Source: Symbiodinium natans | Lineage: Eukaryota > Sar > Dinophyceae > Suessiales > Symbiodiniaceae | DNA length: 64,000 bases | Reading direction: 5' to 3' | Assembly (NCBI GenBank): GCA_905221605.1 | Contig: CAJNDS010000697.1 | Coordinates: forward strand, 23,680 to 87,679 | Shown here: positions 55,701 to 64,000 of the stretch, piece after piece | Position numbering within the stretch: position 1 is the stretch's first letter | Layout: each line of letters opens with the position of its first letter | Notes under the pieces: generated by a model | Database searches by the model: none | The model's input: the letters and a program-made list of their open reading frames with translations, nothing else | What the model was told of the DNA's origin: nothing | Translations under genes and position numbers: made by a program

Positions 55701-58700
55701 CCAGTGATCCAGATGGACTTCATGTACATGGGTCAGAACAGTGTGAGTCTGATCATTCTTGATTCATGGACTCGATTTTCGTGGGCGATTCCAGTGCCGG
55801 GGAAAGCACCGACGAAGAAGTTGGCCGAGAAAGTAGTGAAGTTTTCTCTCGAGATGAACTACATTTCCGAAGAAGTTCTGTTTGCGATTGATGTGGAGCC
55901 AGCGACAACAGCCTTACTGGATTTGATTGTAGCAATACGACAAAAGTTAGGCTACAAGGCTGGAAAGTATCCAAACAAGCCCTACCACAAAGGAAGAACA
56001 GCGAGAGTGGAACGCCACATTCAGAACCTCAGGAGACAAAGCCTCACGATGATTGAAATGGTCGAGGATCGGATTGGGGAAAAGATTCCTGAAGATCATG
56101 CTTTACGAGCGTGGGCAATTCACCACGCAGCATGGTTGTTCAACAGGTACCACCTACACTCAGGGACGCAGAGTACAGCTTTCCAATTGGTCTACGGGAG
56201 ACCATACCAAGGGCAGATTTTACCCTTCGGAGAGTATGTGTTTGGTCTGGCCAAGCCTGGAGGAGTGAAGAATCGATCCTTGTGGACAGGAGGAATATGG
56301 GTTGGAAAGGACGACCGGGACATGGACGTGATTACATCAAAAGATGGGATCTTTACGTCAAGATCTGTGCGGCGCACACAACCAGCGTGGCGCGCACGTG
56401 AGACCCTTCAACTTCAGGGTTCTCCTTGGACGAAGAAAGCCCCAAGGCTAGGGCACACCGCGCATGCGGCACCGTTACCGAGAATCATGGAAGAACCAGG
56501 CAAAGAGAAAGAAGGAGGAGAAAATGAGCCAGAGCCAGCAGGAGATGAAGCAGGATCTGATGTGGAAAGTTCAAAGCATGACACAATCAGTGATCTATTG
56601 CTGAGCAGTGGTCAACCTACACCTCGAAGTTCATCAACGGATTCCAACCAAGGCGGGGGACAAAAGAGAGAAACTGAAGGAGAAGAAAGAGAGGAACCTG
56701 CGAAAGCTAGTAAAACAGCAGATGCTGAGGAGCCACCGACGAAGCAACAAAAGACTGCGGAAAGTTCACCTACAAGTGCTGATCCTGGAAGTCCGAAAGG
56801 AAGTCTATTTCCACCGTTGTACGCCGGACAGGTAGAAGAACAGGAAGACGAAACAGGATATCATGAAGATGACCTTTGGGAAGAAAGAGTCTGGAAGGAA
56901 TGCGAAGAGGAATATGAAGCGGATAGTGAAGGAGAAGAAGAAGATGAGGATCGACCACCGAAAGTCAGCGAAGAGGAACTTGAAAGGTTGGATGCAGAGG
57001 CAGGAAAAGCTGAACTTGACAAACTCGCCAACATGAAGGTTGTGAAGACGATCAAGAAGGAAGAGTGTTCAGAGGAAGGTAAGTTTCTGACACTAAGGAC
57101 AGTTTTCGATTGGAGAAAGAGAGATGGAGTTTGGAAGCGTAGATGCAGAATTGTGTGTCGGGAATTCCGTGCGGGAGCCCAGAGCACGGAGGAGACTTTT
57201 AGTCCTACGTCAGGACACGCAGCAGTGCGAATGATGTTTCTTTTTCATCTCATCTACAACTGGGAGCTTACAGTTCTTGACATTCGTGACGCATTCTTGC
57301 AAGTCAAGCAGAAAGCTCTGATGTATGCTGATATCTCACCGTGGATTCGAACACTACTTGGTTTGGATGAAGACCACGTATGGAAAGTGGAGAAGTGTCT
57401 GCCAGGGCAAAGATCAGCGGCAGAACAATGGTTTACCCATTTGGTTGAGATTTTGAAGCGTTTGGGATTTGAGCAATTTGTTGGGATACCCTCAATCTTG
57501 AAGCACCGAGTGAAGAAGATTGCAGTGTCGATTCATGTCGACGACGAGCTAGTTGCAGGTGCAAAAGGCGAAGGAAGATGGCTGATATGCGAGCTAGAGA
57601 AGTTTTTCAAGCTCACAGTTGAGGGACCGTTCCCATCCCACCGGGGATCGGGAGAACAGCTTCATTACCTGAAGAGGACCTATGAGTTCCTTGAAGAAGG
57701 AATTTTGGTGACAGTGTCGAAGAAGCACTACGAGAAGCTTAGAGGACTCTACAAGCTGGGGAACCGAAAGCCAAGACAAACCCCAGAGCACCAGCTGATT
57801 GGAACAGTGGACAATTCCAAAGAACTGGAGTGCAAGAAGTTTCGTTCAGCGTTGGGAACACTGTTGTACATTTCCCAAGACCGATGGGATTTACAGCATG
57901 TGACGAAGTGTTTGGCAAGTAAGATGTCGAAGCCAACGGAACAAGCGTTAACCTGTTTGAAACAAGCTTTGCTCTATGTGCAAGGAACAGAGCAACTGGG
58001 ATTCCTACTGAAGTACACAAAGGTTGGAAACAAGATGATGGATGCGATCTATCAAAGAGAAGAGCAAGAAGAAGAAGACGAAGAAAAGAAAGGAACACAC
58101 AGTATGGAAGTATTCACGGATGCAGATTGGGCATCAGACCGTGAAGCGAGATGGTCTACATCATCAGTGATTGTGTGTATGAATGCAGTGCCAGTACTTT
58201 CGTATAGCAGGACCCAGAAAGCTACAGCTTTAAGTTCGGCAGAGTCCGAAGTGCTAGCATGCTCAGGAGGAGCATCAGAAGCGATGTTACTGAAGAAGTT
58301 GTGGATGTTTCTTGCAGGAAAGTTACTCGTGGAGATCCGGATGGATTCAAGTGCGGGAAGACAATGGATGATGCGAACAGGAGTCGGAGGACTCAAACAT
58401 ATCGATCTGAGAGTATTATGGCTTCAGCGAGGGGTGAAGAACAACAGCTTCAAAGCAAAGCCAGTGCCTACCAAATTAAACATTGCCGACTTGAATACAA
58501 AGCGCTTAGGAGTATCTCGAAGGAGATTTCTCATGTACCATATTGGAGCCATGGTGTGGAATGGAGAAAGTCATGAGCGTTATGGGAAAGAAGAAGCAAT
58601 GGAACATGTGGCAGGTGAAGTTTGCCGAAGCCAAGTTCGAGCACTACGTGCAACTTTGTTGAGCGAGCGTGGAAGCAAGACGGCTAGAGCGATGTACTTG

Positions 58701-59498
58701 ACAATGATGGTGAATATGATTTCTCAGATTGCAGGACAGCCAGACGATTTTGGAGGACGAGAACGAGAAGAACGAGAATTTGTTTTCATCTATGTGAAGG
58801 AAGTGAGTGGATGGATTATTCTTTTCAGTGTGATACTAGGAGGAATTTTCGCTTTACTCTTGTTCTACATGGTCGAGCAGAAGGTGAACAAAGGACGACA
58901 GGAACCGCAGGAAGAAGGATCACAGGAACCACAGGAAGAAGGACCACAGGAACCACAGGAAGAAGGACCACAGGAACCACAGGAAGAAGGACCACAGGAA
59001 CCGCAGGAAGAAGTACCACAGGAACCACAGGAAGAAGGACCACAGGAACCGCAGGAAGAAGGACCACAGGAACCGCAGGAGGAATTCACTATTCGAAGAT
59101 TTGTGCAAAAGTATTGTCCGCCCGATGAGGATGATGTTCAACGTACAGCAAGGGCAGTCAATATGTATTTCCGTGATGCACCAGAGGATTCAGCGACAGG
59201 CAGTGGTAATGGGATGCCTGGAATCAGTACAGTACCAGCAAGCCAAATCCATGTGAATGACGAAGAGCTTGCAAGGCGATTTCAAGAATGGGGAATGGTT
59301 AATATCATTCCTATGGCACAGGATGTGGACGAACAGCTACAAGCACAACCCCATTATGTGTACACGCCTCATGGCAAGAGGTACCACCGACCTACATGTG
59401 CAGATGTGCAAAGGTCAGAGAGATTCACTTACAGTGCAGCAGTGCATGCGAGATTGCACTACCGTCCTTGTGGCAATTGCAGGCCCGGGACCATGTGA
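52794..59498 (+). CDS. Element A Gag-Pol polyprotein with membrane helix and His/Cys tail
   Basis: 2,234 residues from MLCVLVVLQFSAVQG; the frame is open far upstream (to 50940), but that part overlaps the accessory ORF. MQQNGPP at 52839 is another possible start. A charged DYQEEKAEI repeat at about 52338-52430 is in this frame, so a start further up is possible. CCHC knuckle at 387 (CRFCKQRGHWGNEC), protease D557 (LDSGADVS), integrase HX3HX6CX2C, then D975, D1033, E1073 (39-residue spacing). The RT box is HVDD (1581-1584) instead of YVDD. RNase H D1776 (FTDADWAS), LSSAESE. There is no methyltransferase-like domain. A membrane helix (2006-2027), eight QEPQEEGP repeats (about 2034-2097) and HGKRYHRPTC...YRPCGNC follow. 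Confidence 0.93.
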   Translation: MLCVLVVLQFSAVQGMQQNGPPQQPTELSEILTALTRATQVGMSALQRLEQQASSSDDLNRRIESATKAIKAPDVWNPQASGEHPPDFTTWKHQFLNWLGFADSQYSEALSMIESLGATPIDVSTLTTVERELSTKLYHILTSYMRGAATQLSRNWSRERCGYRLYQSLLWEYQPATKQRALTLSQAIGMFPNFDGGKSMVEQIGSLENLVREYEIASGKTYDRDLLMGVLLRCSPRAIRDHLTLTMPEGTNYMSVKQAILSYEQSSKTWDYQTVLKQKTLQNTASSSNADQGPAPMEVDAVYEKGGGKGNKGNKGNKGGKGSYSWSSFGAGFRQWRKGGRKGSYKGGKKGRGKGFHKGGKKGGKKGGKHGKGGKKGGGKKLDRDVCRFCKQRGHWGNECPNRNVREVQASEASTEVPHSTVESVTPSQSASQYRIRRVRNIDFHHIANTPPDGTEHYELSEVSEEEGDWFTRRIEVQGPECYYIGDESENKQDHESDELYQWYENSLERVQGGLGPPGGLEPLNQGGLEPLSQGGSEPLNVRMVQLDTKQHVVILDSGADVSLLPRRLSDAGVEVSTPTSLRLQDAQGGAMRVEGMRRAVLQFSSCSVTEDFVLSDTNNILLSLGRLLKNGWKFVSVGCKQRQGGETWGEETQAGELVSPDGKARVPVEYQRNSLRLTAEVRGVEQVRAVKVTLAYDFGKVPEKDWSLLPNGTPVHRHFGLEFVKPPTGTWKYRTTIVKVGNEWEVIEATELLERKSDLEDRIPGLLFRSEILTFLHRTPEYLDKCLVEEVAPEEAPKEEEKKMEEEPEWFGRERGAPEELQVPVPKGVVKQQGKAGGHQELELDMGSTIVVNGESLTATSEIEKLREGCRYLGLSVSGSKVKMFRRLCNYLTEDRDEDAEEVADRLRKQRPKARTRPGVPEPTEAEIEEHMATHMPMQPWCDFCAAAKSKQDHTPQSSEAKYEDPGKPVIQMDFMYMGQNSVSLIILDSWTRFSWAIPVPGKAPTKKLAEKVVKFSLEMNYISEEVLFAIDVEPATTALLDLIVAIRQKLGYKAGKYPNKPYHKGRTARVERHIQNLRRQSLTMIEMVEDRIGEKIPEDHALRAWAIHHAAWLFNRYHLHSGTQSTAFQLVYGRPYQGQILPFGEYVFGLAKPGGVKNRSLWTGGIWVGKDDRDMDVITSKDGIFTSRSVRRTQPAWRARETLQLQGSPWTKKAPRLGHTAHAAPLPRIMEEPGKEKEGGENEPEPAGDEAGSDVESSKHDTISDLLLSSGQPTPRSSSTDSNQGGGQKRETEGEEREEPAKASKTADAEEPPTKQQKTAESSPTSADPGSPKGSLFPPLYAGQVEEQEDETGYHEDDLWEERVWKECEEEYEADSEGEEEDEDRPPKVSEEELERLDAEAGKAELDKLANMKVVKTIKKEECSEEGKFLTLRTVFDWRKRDGVWKRRCRIVCREFRAGAQSTEETFSPTSGHAAVRMMFLFHLIYNWELTVLDIRDAFLQVKQKALMYADISPWIRTLLGLDEDHVWKVEKCLPGQRSAAEQWFTHLVEILKRLGFEQFVGIPSILKHRVKKIAVSIHVDDELVAGAKGEGRWLICELEKFFKLTVEGPFPSHRGSGEQLHYLKRTYEFLEEGILVTVSKKHYEKLRGLYKLGNRKPRQTPEHQLIGTVDNSKELECKKFRSALGTLLYISQDRWDLQHVTKCLASKMSKPTEQALTCLKQALLYVQGTEQLGFLLKYTKVGNKMMDAIYQREEQEEEDEEKKGTHSMEVFTDADWASDREARWSTSSVIVCMNAVPVLSYSRTQKATALSSAESEVLACSGGASEAMLLKKLWMFLAGKLLVEIRMDSSAGRQWMMRTGVGGLKHIDLRVLWLQRGVKNNSFKAKPVPTKLNIADLNTKRLGVSRRRFLMYHIGAMVWNGESHERYGKEEAMEHVAGEVCRSQVRALRATLLSERGSKTARAMYLTMMVNMISQIAGQPDDFGGREREEREFVFIYVKEVSGWIILFSVILGGIFALLLFYMVEQKVNKGRQEPQEEGSQEPQEEGPQEPQEEGPQEPQEEGPQEPQEEVPQEPQEEGPQEPQEEGPQEPQEEFTIRRFVQKYCPPDEDDVQRTARAVNMYFRDAPEDSATGSGNGMPGISTVPASQIHVNDEELARRFQEWGMVNIIPMAQDVDEQLQAQPHYVYTPHGKRYHRPTCADVQRSERFTYSAAVHARLHYRPCGNCRPGTM
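58893..59083 (+). repeat. 24 bp in-frame minisatellite in element A
   Basis: Eight units encode QEPQEEGP with single-residue variants (S, V). They form an acidic spacer after the membrane helix. Confidence 0.92.
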
Positions 59499-59748
59499 GT
59501 GAATGATGGAATGTTTCACTTTTCCGTACAGTGTGAGCTACAGCGAGTACAAGCTTACCTGAGCGAAGTGTTACCCACGAGGAAGCAGTGGGAACAGTTT
59601 TCACCGAGTGCAAGGACTCCAATAGGGAGAGCACAACGAGGCCATCGCACAATACCAGATGAGCCCAACGACATACCTGTACAGTTTCTACAAACCCGTT
59701 ACTGTAGAGTGATGTTGAGCTTACAGTTCGCACAACATCAAGGCGGGG

Positions 59749-59882
59749 TGTAAAGTTTTTCTACTACCTGGGAACCCACCTACCAACCCAAAGGGTTGAT
59801 GAGCATGTGTGGATTTGTGACTCATGTTTTACCGACAGCGCCTTTACCGGTTCAAGGAAAAAGAGCGACTTGAAGTTTAGCA
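59749..59882 (+). repeat. 3' LTR of element A
   Basis: 134 bp, identical to the 5' LTR except for one C in GGGAACCC(C). Preceded by AAGGCGGGG, followed by GTAGT. Confidence 0.97.
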
Positions 59883-59887
59883 GTAGT

Positions 59888-62800
59888 ACCCAAGTGCCTA
59901 ATACAAACAGCACAGTGGAAGACAGCCAAGAGAGCTGGAGTCCAGTAACGCGGGGTCCAAAGTCAGCCCGTGCTGCGGATAGCAGTTGGGCGGTCACAGG
60001 TCCCAGATACTTCGGTCTGGGAGGTGCGGACCATGAGGATGAATGGGTGAATTCGGCCTCGCAAAAAGCAGAGGGAAGCCAAACACAGATGGGAGACCCA
60101 ACTGCGGTAAGAGGGGATAGCCTAAAGGCCTCGCAGAAAGCTGAGGTAGCAAGGTTGTCGGCCTCGCAAAGTGCTGAGGGTCACCAAAGGAAGCAAAAGC
60201 CCAAGAAACGGAAAGCGCACCCAAGAGCACCACCTAAGGATCTACCACAGGAGTGGCAAATGCTGTGTCAAGTGGTGGGTAGATATGATGCTTCCAGTGA
60301 GGCTGCCGCACTCGAAGCCATTGAGAAACTGGAAGAGCAGGAACTCAACCCGCTACAACAACGAGCATGCCACGAAGTGCTTCGTTCCTTTGTGGAGCAG
60401 GACGCACAATATGCCAAGTGGATCTTGGCAGATGTGGCAAGTGGGTATCGCCAAGATGATAAGGCCGAATGCATCAAAATCACCTCGGCTAACATCACCA
60501 GCTGGAGGAAACCCATAGCGGCATGGATACACGAACTAGGACCGGACCTGGTGGTGCTGCAGGAAACCCATCTCAAGACAGAGGGTATCCAGCAAGCCAT
60601 GAGCCATTGCCAAGATATGGGATACACCTTCATTGGCATGCCAGGCAGTACAAAAACTAAGGGTGTACAAGGAGGCCTGGCAGTGGTGGCACCCCGACAT
60701 AGGAACCTGCGATACCTTACTGAGTATGGGACAGGACCGGCGGGCTTCCTGGCATGTGCCATGAGAAATAAAGGCTGGGATTTGATCATCGTCAGTCTGT
60801 ATTTGGAGAGCGGGGTCGGATTCCAGGCTCCAAACAATATCCAAGTACTGGCGAGACTGATAGCCTTTCTCAAGGGCTGCAAAGTGCCATATATGGTGCT
60901 GGGTGATTGGAATGAAGCCCAGGACACCATGAGGGGCACAACTCTGGCGACAGAAGTTGGTGGTGCATTTGTTGGAGTGGGGGAACCAACGGCCCAAGGA
61001 TCGGACGAAATCGATTACGGGCTGGTTGCGAAATGCTTGGTGCCCATCCTTCAAGTGAAAACGGATTGGGAAACCCCTTTTCGGCCTCATGCTGCAATGC
61101 ATTGGAGGGTGGCCCAACCGTGCAGTAGCCCTGATGTTCCCCAGATGAAGAAGGCGGGAGCACTGGTGACGGAGACTGTGGAGTATGAACCAGTACAAAA
61201 CACACAGAGCATCAACATCTTGGATGAACCCAAGATGGAAGATGAGCTCAGTGAGACATTTGCTCACCTGAGTGCCGGTGTGGAGAGGTCGATCACAGGC
61301 CGAATCGATGGTATGGGTGTTAAATCGGAGATTGTGCGGAAGAAATTGGTGGTCAACAACCCGGAGAACGTTGTCTGGACGGGCAAGAGGGCGGCCTTTT
61401 GGAACCGGGTCCAACAATGGGTCAAACAAGGCAGACATCATGGCGATGCACATCCGGTGGCGCGTCTGGTCCAACGCAGGCTCGGCGAGTATTACGAGGG
61501 TGATGCGCAGAACCAGGAGGATATGCTTGCGAGTATCCTGGGCCGGGGTACGGACGCTAGGCTTGTTCTGAAGCGCATCGACGAACAGCAATGCTACGCG
61601 AGAAAGGCGGATATGGAGGAGACAGCCCACCAGTACAAGCAATGGCTCAGTAAGGCCATGGAAAAGGGCATGCGACCGCTATACAATGCCTTGCGAAAAG
61701 AAGAACAAGTGGTACAAAGACCCTACATGGAATATGACATGCTGGAACGGCCACACATTCGCCGAGACCACTGGGCGGCAGTGTGGACGACGGGCCAACC
61801 GTTGGCAAAATCGGCCTCGCTCATGACGGAGCTTGAGGATGCAGCCAAAAAACAAGCGGCCAGCGTGGTGCCGCTGAACCCTGTCGAGGTTAAGGCAAGG
61901 ATCAAAAAACTGGCACTAAAGAGCCCGGGGCCGGATGGCTGGAGGATTGACCATTTGCAGGCCATGGACGATAAAGCAGTTGAAGCCGTTGTGTCCTTCT
62001 ACCATGAATGTGAGGCCAAGGCAGCATGGCCGCAGCAAATGACAGTCTCCCTTATAGCAATGCTGCCGAAGAATCTGACCCGGGAAAGACCAATCGCCTT
62101 GCTACACATCCTGTACAGGACTTGGGTCCGCCTGCGATGGGATTTGGTAAGTACTTGGCAGGCAGGCTATGCCGCAGCTGCCACGTACGACAAGGCAGTC
62201 CCAGGCAGTTGCTGCTTGGACGTGGCCGTCGGCAGACTACTGCGAAATGAGGTGGCAAAGACAAATGGAGTGCATGTGGTGTCACTCTTTGTGGACCTCG
62301 AGTCCTTTTTCGATACCATCCAATTTCAGCAATTGATCATGGCAGCAACGGCCCTGCAATATCCGCCGCTAATCCTGAAGATGGCACTGGAAGTGTACAT
62401 GGGTGCCAGATACTTGGTGGCGGATGGGGTGCTATCGGCAGGCATCAGAGCTACAAATGGCGTGCAAGCGGGTTGCCCAGCGGCGCCATCGTTAGCAAAG
62501 GTGGCATTGCACCCGGTGATAGACAAGATCCAAAGGCGACGAGATGTGGCAAACGTGGACTGTTGGTTGGATGATGTCTCAATTGACATCCAGCATAAGT
62601 CCTTTAAACACGTGGCGGATAGTGCCATACGAGTCTACCGCAGCTTAAAGGACGGGATGGATGCTAATGGTTTCACGATTTCATCCAAGAAGACAGGGTT
62701 TGTGGCCAGCAGTACCCAGGCGAGCAAGCACCTGCGAGAACTCCTGCAGCCACATGAGCCACAGGTGTACGACGTGATGCGTGACCTGGGCGTCGATAGT

Positions 62801-64000
62801 ACAGGGGGGCGAAAGCGTCGCTTGGTGACGTCGGCAACGCGGGCCAAGAAAGCCCGTGCGAGACATAGCAAACTGTCTAGGCTGGGACCGCCGCCCAGCA
62901 CTAAACTCCGCGTGGTCAAGGCAGCGATCACATCAGTTGCTTTGTGGGGGCACCCCTCTGTGGGGGTTTCACCCAAAAGAATGAAATGGCTCCGAACAGT
63001 GGTAGGAAAACACCTGGGTAAATACAAGCTTGGGAGTTTGGAAACCATCTTGGACATGGGAGCCAAGAAATGCCAAGATCCAAAGCGCACAATCCACAAG
63101 CAGCATTTCAAAGTGGTGGCCAAAGTTTTCCGTGCATGGATCGGTGGTGGAAAAGCCCACTTTGACTTGGCCTGGAAAACCACTTGGAAGAGGTTGAGTG
63201 CGGCCAAACACCACTGGCCACTGGTCACGGGGCCGATGGCTGCAACCATGGCGTACTTACTGGATCTGAAGGTAGATGCCAGTGACCCAGGCAAATGGAA
63301 GAGAGGTAGTGTCCTCAACGTTGATTGGACCCAGCCACGCATGGGTAGCCTCGCCTACAAATGGCTTGAGGGATTCCTGGAGGAACAGAAGCGGGCTGCG
63401 ATAGCGCGACAGGCAGGTGGCGCTGGTGCCCAAGAGGGGTTGGATTGGACGCCGCATCACAAGTTGACGAAGCTGGGAGGCCTAAGCCCAGGCCTTATGG
63501 AAGGTATAAAGTCAGTGTGGCATGCGGGCGTCATCACGGAGTCCAAGCCAGGATGGTGCAGGAAGTGCCAAATGCCAGCAACTCTGGAGCATGTTCTCAA
63601 AGAATGTCCTTACTGGCGTGAACAAGGGTTCAAAGAACCCAAGCTCCAGGAATACTTGCGTCACAAATACCCATGGGAGTGTCTGTGGACAAGGGCACTC
63701 CTGCCAAAGCCGGCGGTGTGGCACCCGAAGCCGCCGGAACACCTTTTAGGTCTCCGTTACCAAGGATGCTTTGCAGCAGATGCAAAAGTGGAAGCGGAAG
63801 GCTTGATCTTCGCCACTGACGCAAGTGGAGGTCCAGGAGGAATAGACCCACGTGTACAAACATCAGCCCTCGCAGTGGTGGCTATGTCCTGGACAAAAGG
63901 TGTCCTGGTGGAAGCCGGACGGATTACAGAGCTGGTCTACCCGTGGCAGCCGGTGGTGGACATGGAGCGCCGTGCGCTTTTCCGACTAATGGAGCACACG
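59888..64000 (+). CDS. LINE ORF2: AP endonuclease, reverse transcriptase, CCHC finger, RNase H (partial at 3' end)
   Basis: Continues the 50749 start; about 1,371 codons open to the window edge. AP endonuclease: ITSANITSWR, PDLVVLQETHL, MVLGDWNEAQD and SDEIDYGLV with a later PHAAMHW His. Reverse transcriptase: KSPGPDGWRIDHL, RERPIALLHILYRTW, motif A LFVDLESFFDTI (about 62287), motif B NGVQAGCPAAPSL, motif C CWLDDVS (about 62560), SSKKTGFV. A CCHC-type finger CRKCQMPATLEHVLKEC is near 63560. RNase H starts at IFATDASGGPGG (about 63810) and continues past the edge. The Tyr of the usual YxDD box is Trp. No internal stop is seen, so without element A this copy would be coding. Element A silences it by separating the start. 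Confidence 0.92.
60054..60179 (+). repeat. Three in-frame copies of the LINE hairpin inside ORF2
   Basis: Units at 60054, 60126 and 60159 have the same CCTCGC-loop-GC-N-GAGG as the 5' UTR and are always read as (S/K)ASQ(K/S)AE. A longer-loop relative is at 61812-61838 (SASLMTELE). Confidence 0.85.

Larger units (their letters stand above)
50881..59882 (+). mobile_element. Ty1/copia retrotransposon, element A, nested in LINE L2
   Basis: 9,002 bp. LTRs of 135 and 134 bp differ by one missing C. Target duplication GTAGT (50876-50880, 59883-59887) is confirmed by the empty site in L1. Primer-binding site at 51016, accessory ORF first, then one long gag-pol frame; polypurine tract AAGGCGGGG ends at 59748. 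It belongs to a different copia lineage from B, C and D. Intact frames and near-identical LTRs suggest recent activity. Confidence 0.97.
59883..64000 (+). mobile_element. LINE copy L2, remaining part, runs off window
   Basis: Resumes in ORF2 right after the element A target duplication. It reaches the RNase H domain at the window edge. The 3' end and the far side of the target site are outside. Confidence 0.95.

Overview
The window looks like dinoflagellate nuclear DNA, most likely from the Symbiodiniaceae (inference). The reasons are Ty1/copia polyproteins and a LINE with long open frames, no bacterial gene layout, and copies of the 3' half of the dinoflagellate spliced leader (DinoSL, known to end in CCATTTTGGCTCAAG) at element ends and inside LTRs. 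I saw no rRNA, tRNA, CRISPR array or phage gene.

Layout. 1-4217 (minus) is a LINE (copy L1) that runs off the left edge. 4218-13198 (minus) is copia element C, with a 398 bp 5' LTR, separate gag and pol frames, and a 3' LTR cut to about 15 bp where L1 begins. 13199-15989 is non-TE sequence with a TGA microsatellite and a weak diverged duplication. 15995-24946 (plus) is copia element B: two 402 bp LTRs with one difference, CTCTT target duplication, an intact 2,535-codon frame and a small downstream membrane-protein ORF. 24952-27187 holds palindromes and small unrecognised ORFs. 27122-29030 is a satellite array. 29527-35460 (plus) and 40159-36512 (minus) hold a broken gene or element. Its pieces include a possible alpha/beta-hydrolase segment and a UPF1-like superfamily 1 helicase, with motif I on the plus strand and motifs II and later on the minus strand. 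The minus segment lies between inverted repeats. 41518-49350 (plus) is copia element D, truncated at the 5' end and deleted in its integrase. 49351-50880 plus 59883-64000 (plus) is a second, nearly identical LINE copy (L2). It is split by copia element A (50881-59882: 135/134 bp LTRs, GTAGT target duplication).

How the parts relate. Elements A, B and C have the same primer-binding site directly after the 5' LTR. All four copia elements have a compact HX3-4HX6CX2C integrase zinc motif. B, C and D carry an extra alternative-frame ORF between protease and integrase, and a domain after RNase H that I read as methyltransferase-like. A and B end in a membrane helix followed by a His/Cys tail. Both LINE copies begin with spliced-leader relics, sit at nearly the same point of a copia 3' LTR, and carry about ten copies of one short hairpin in the 5' UTR and, in frame, in ORF2.
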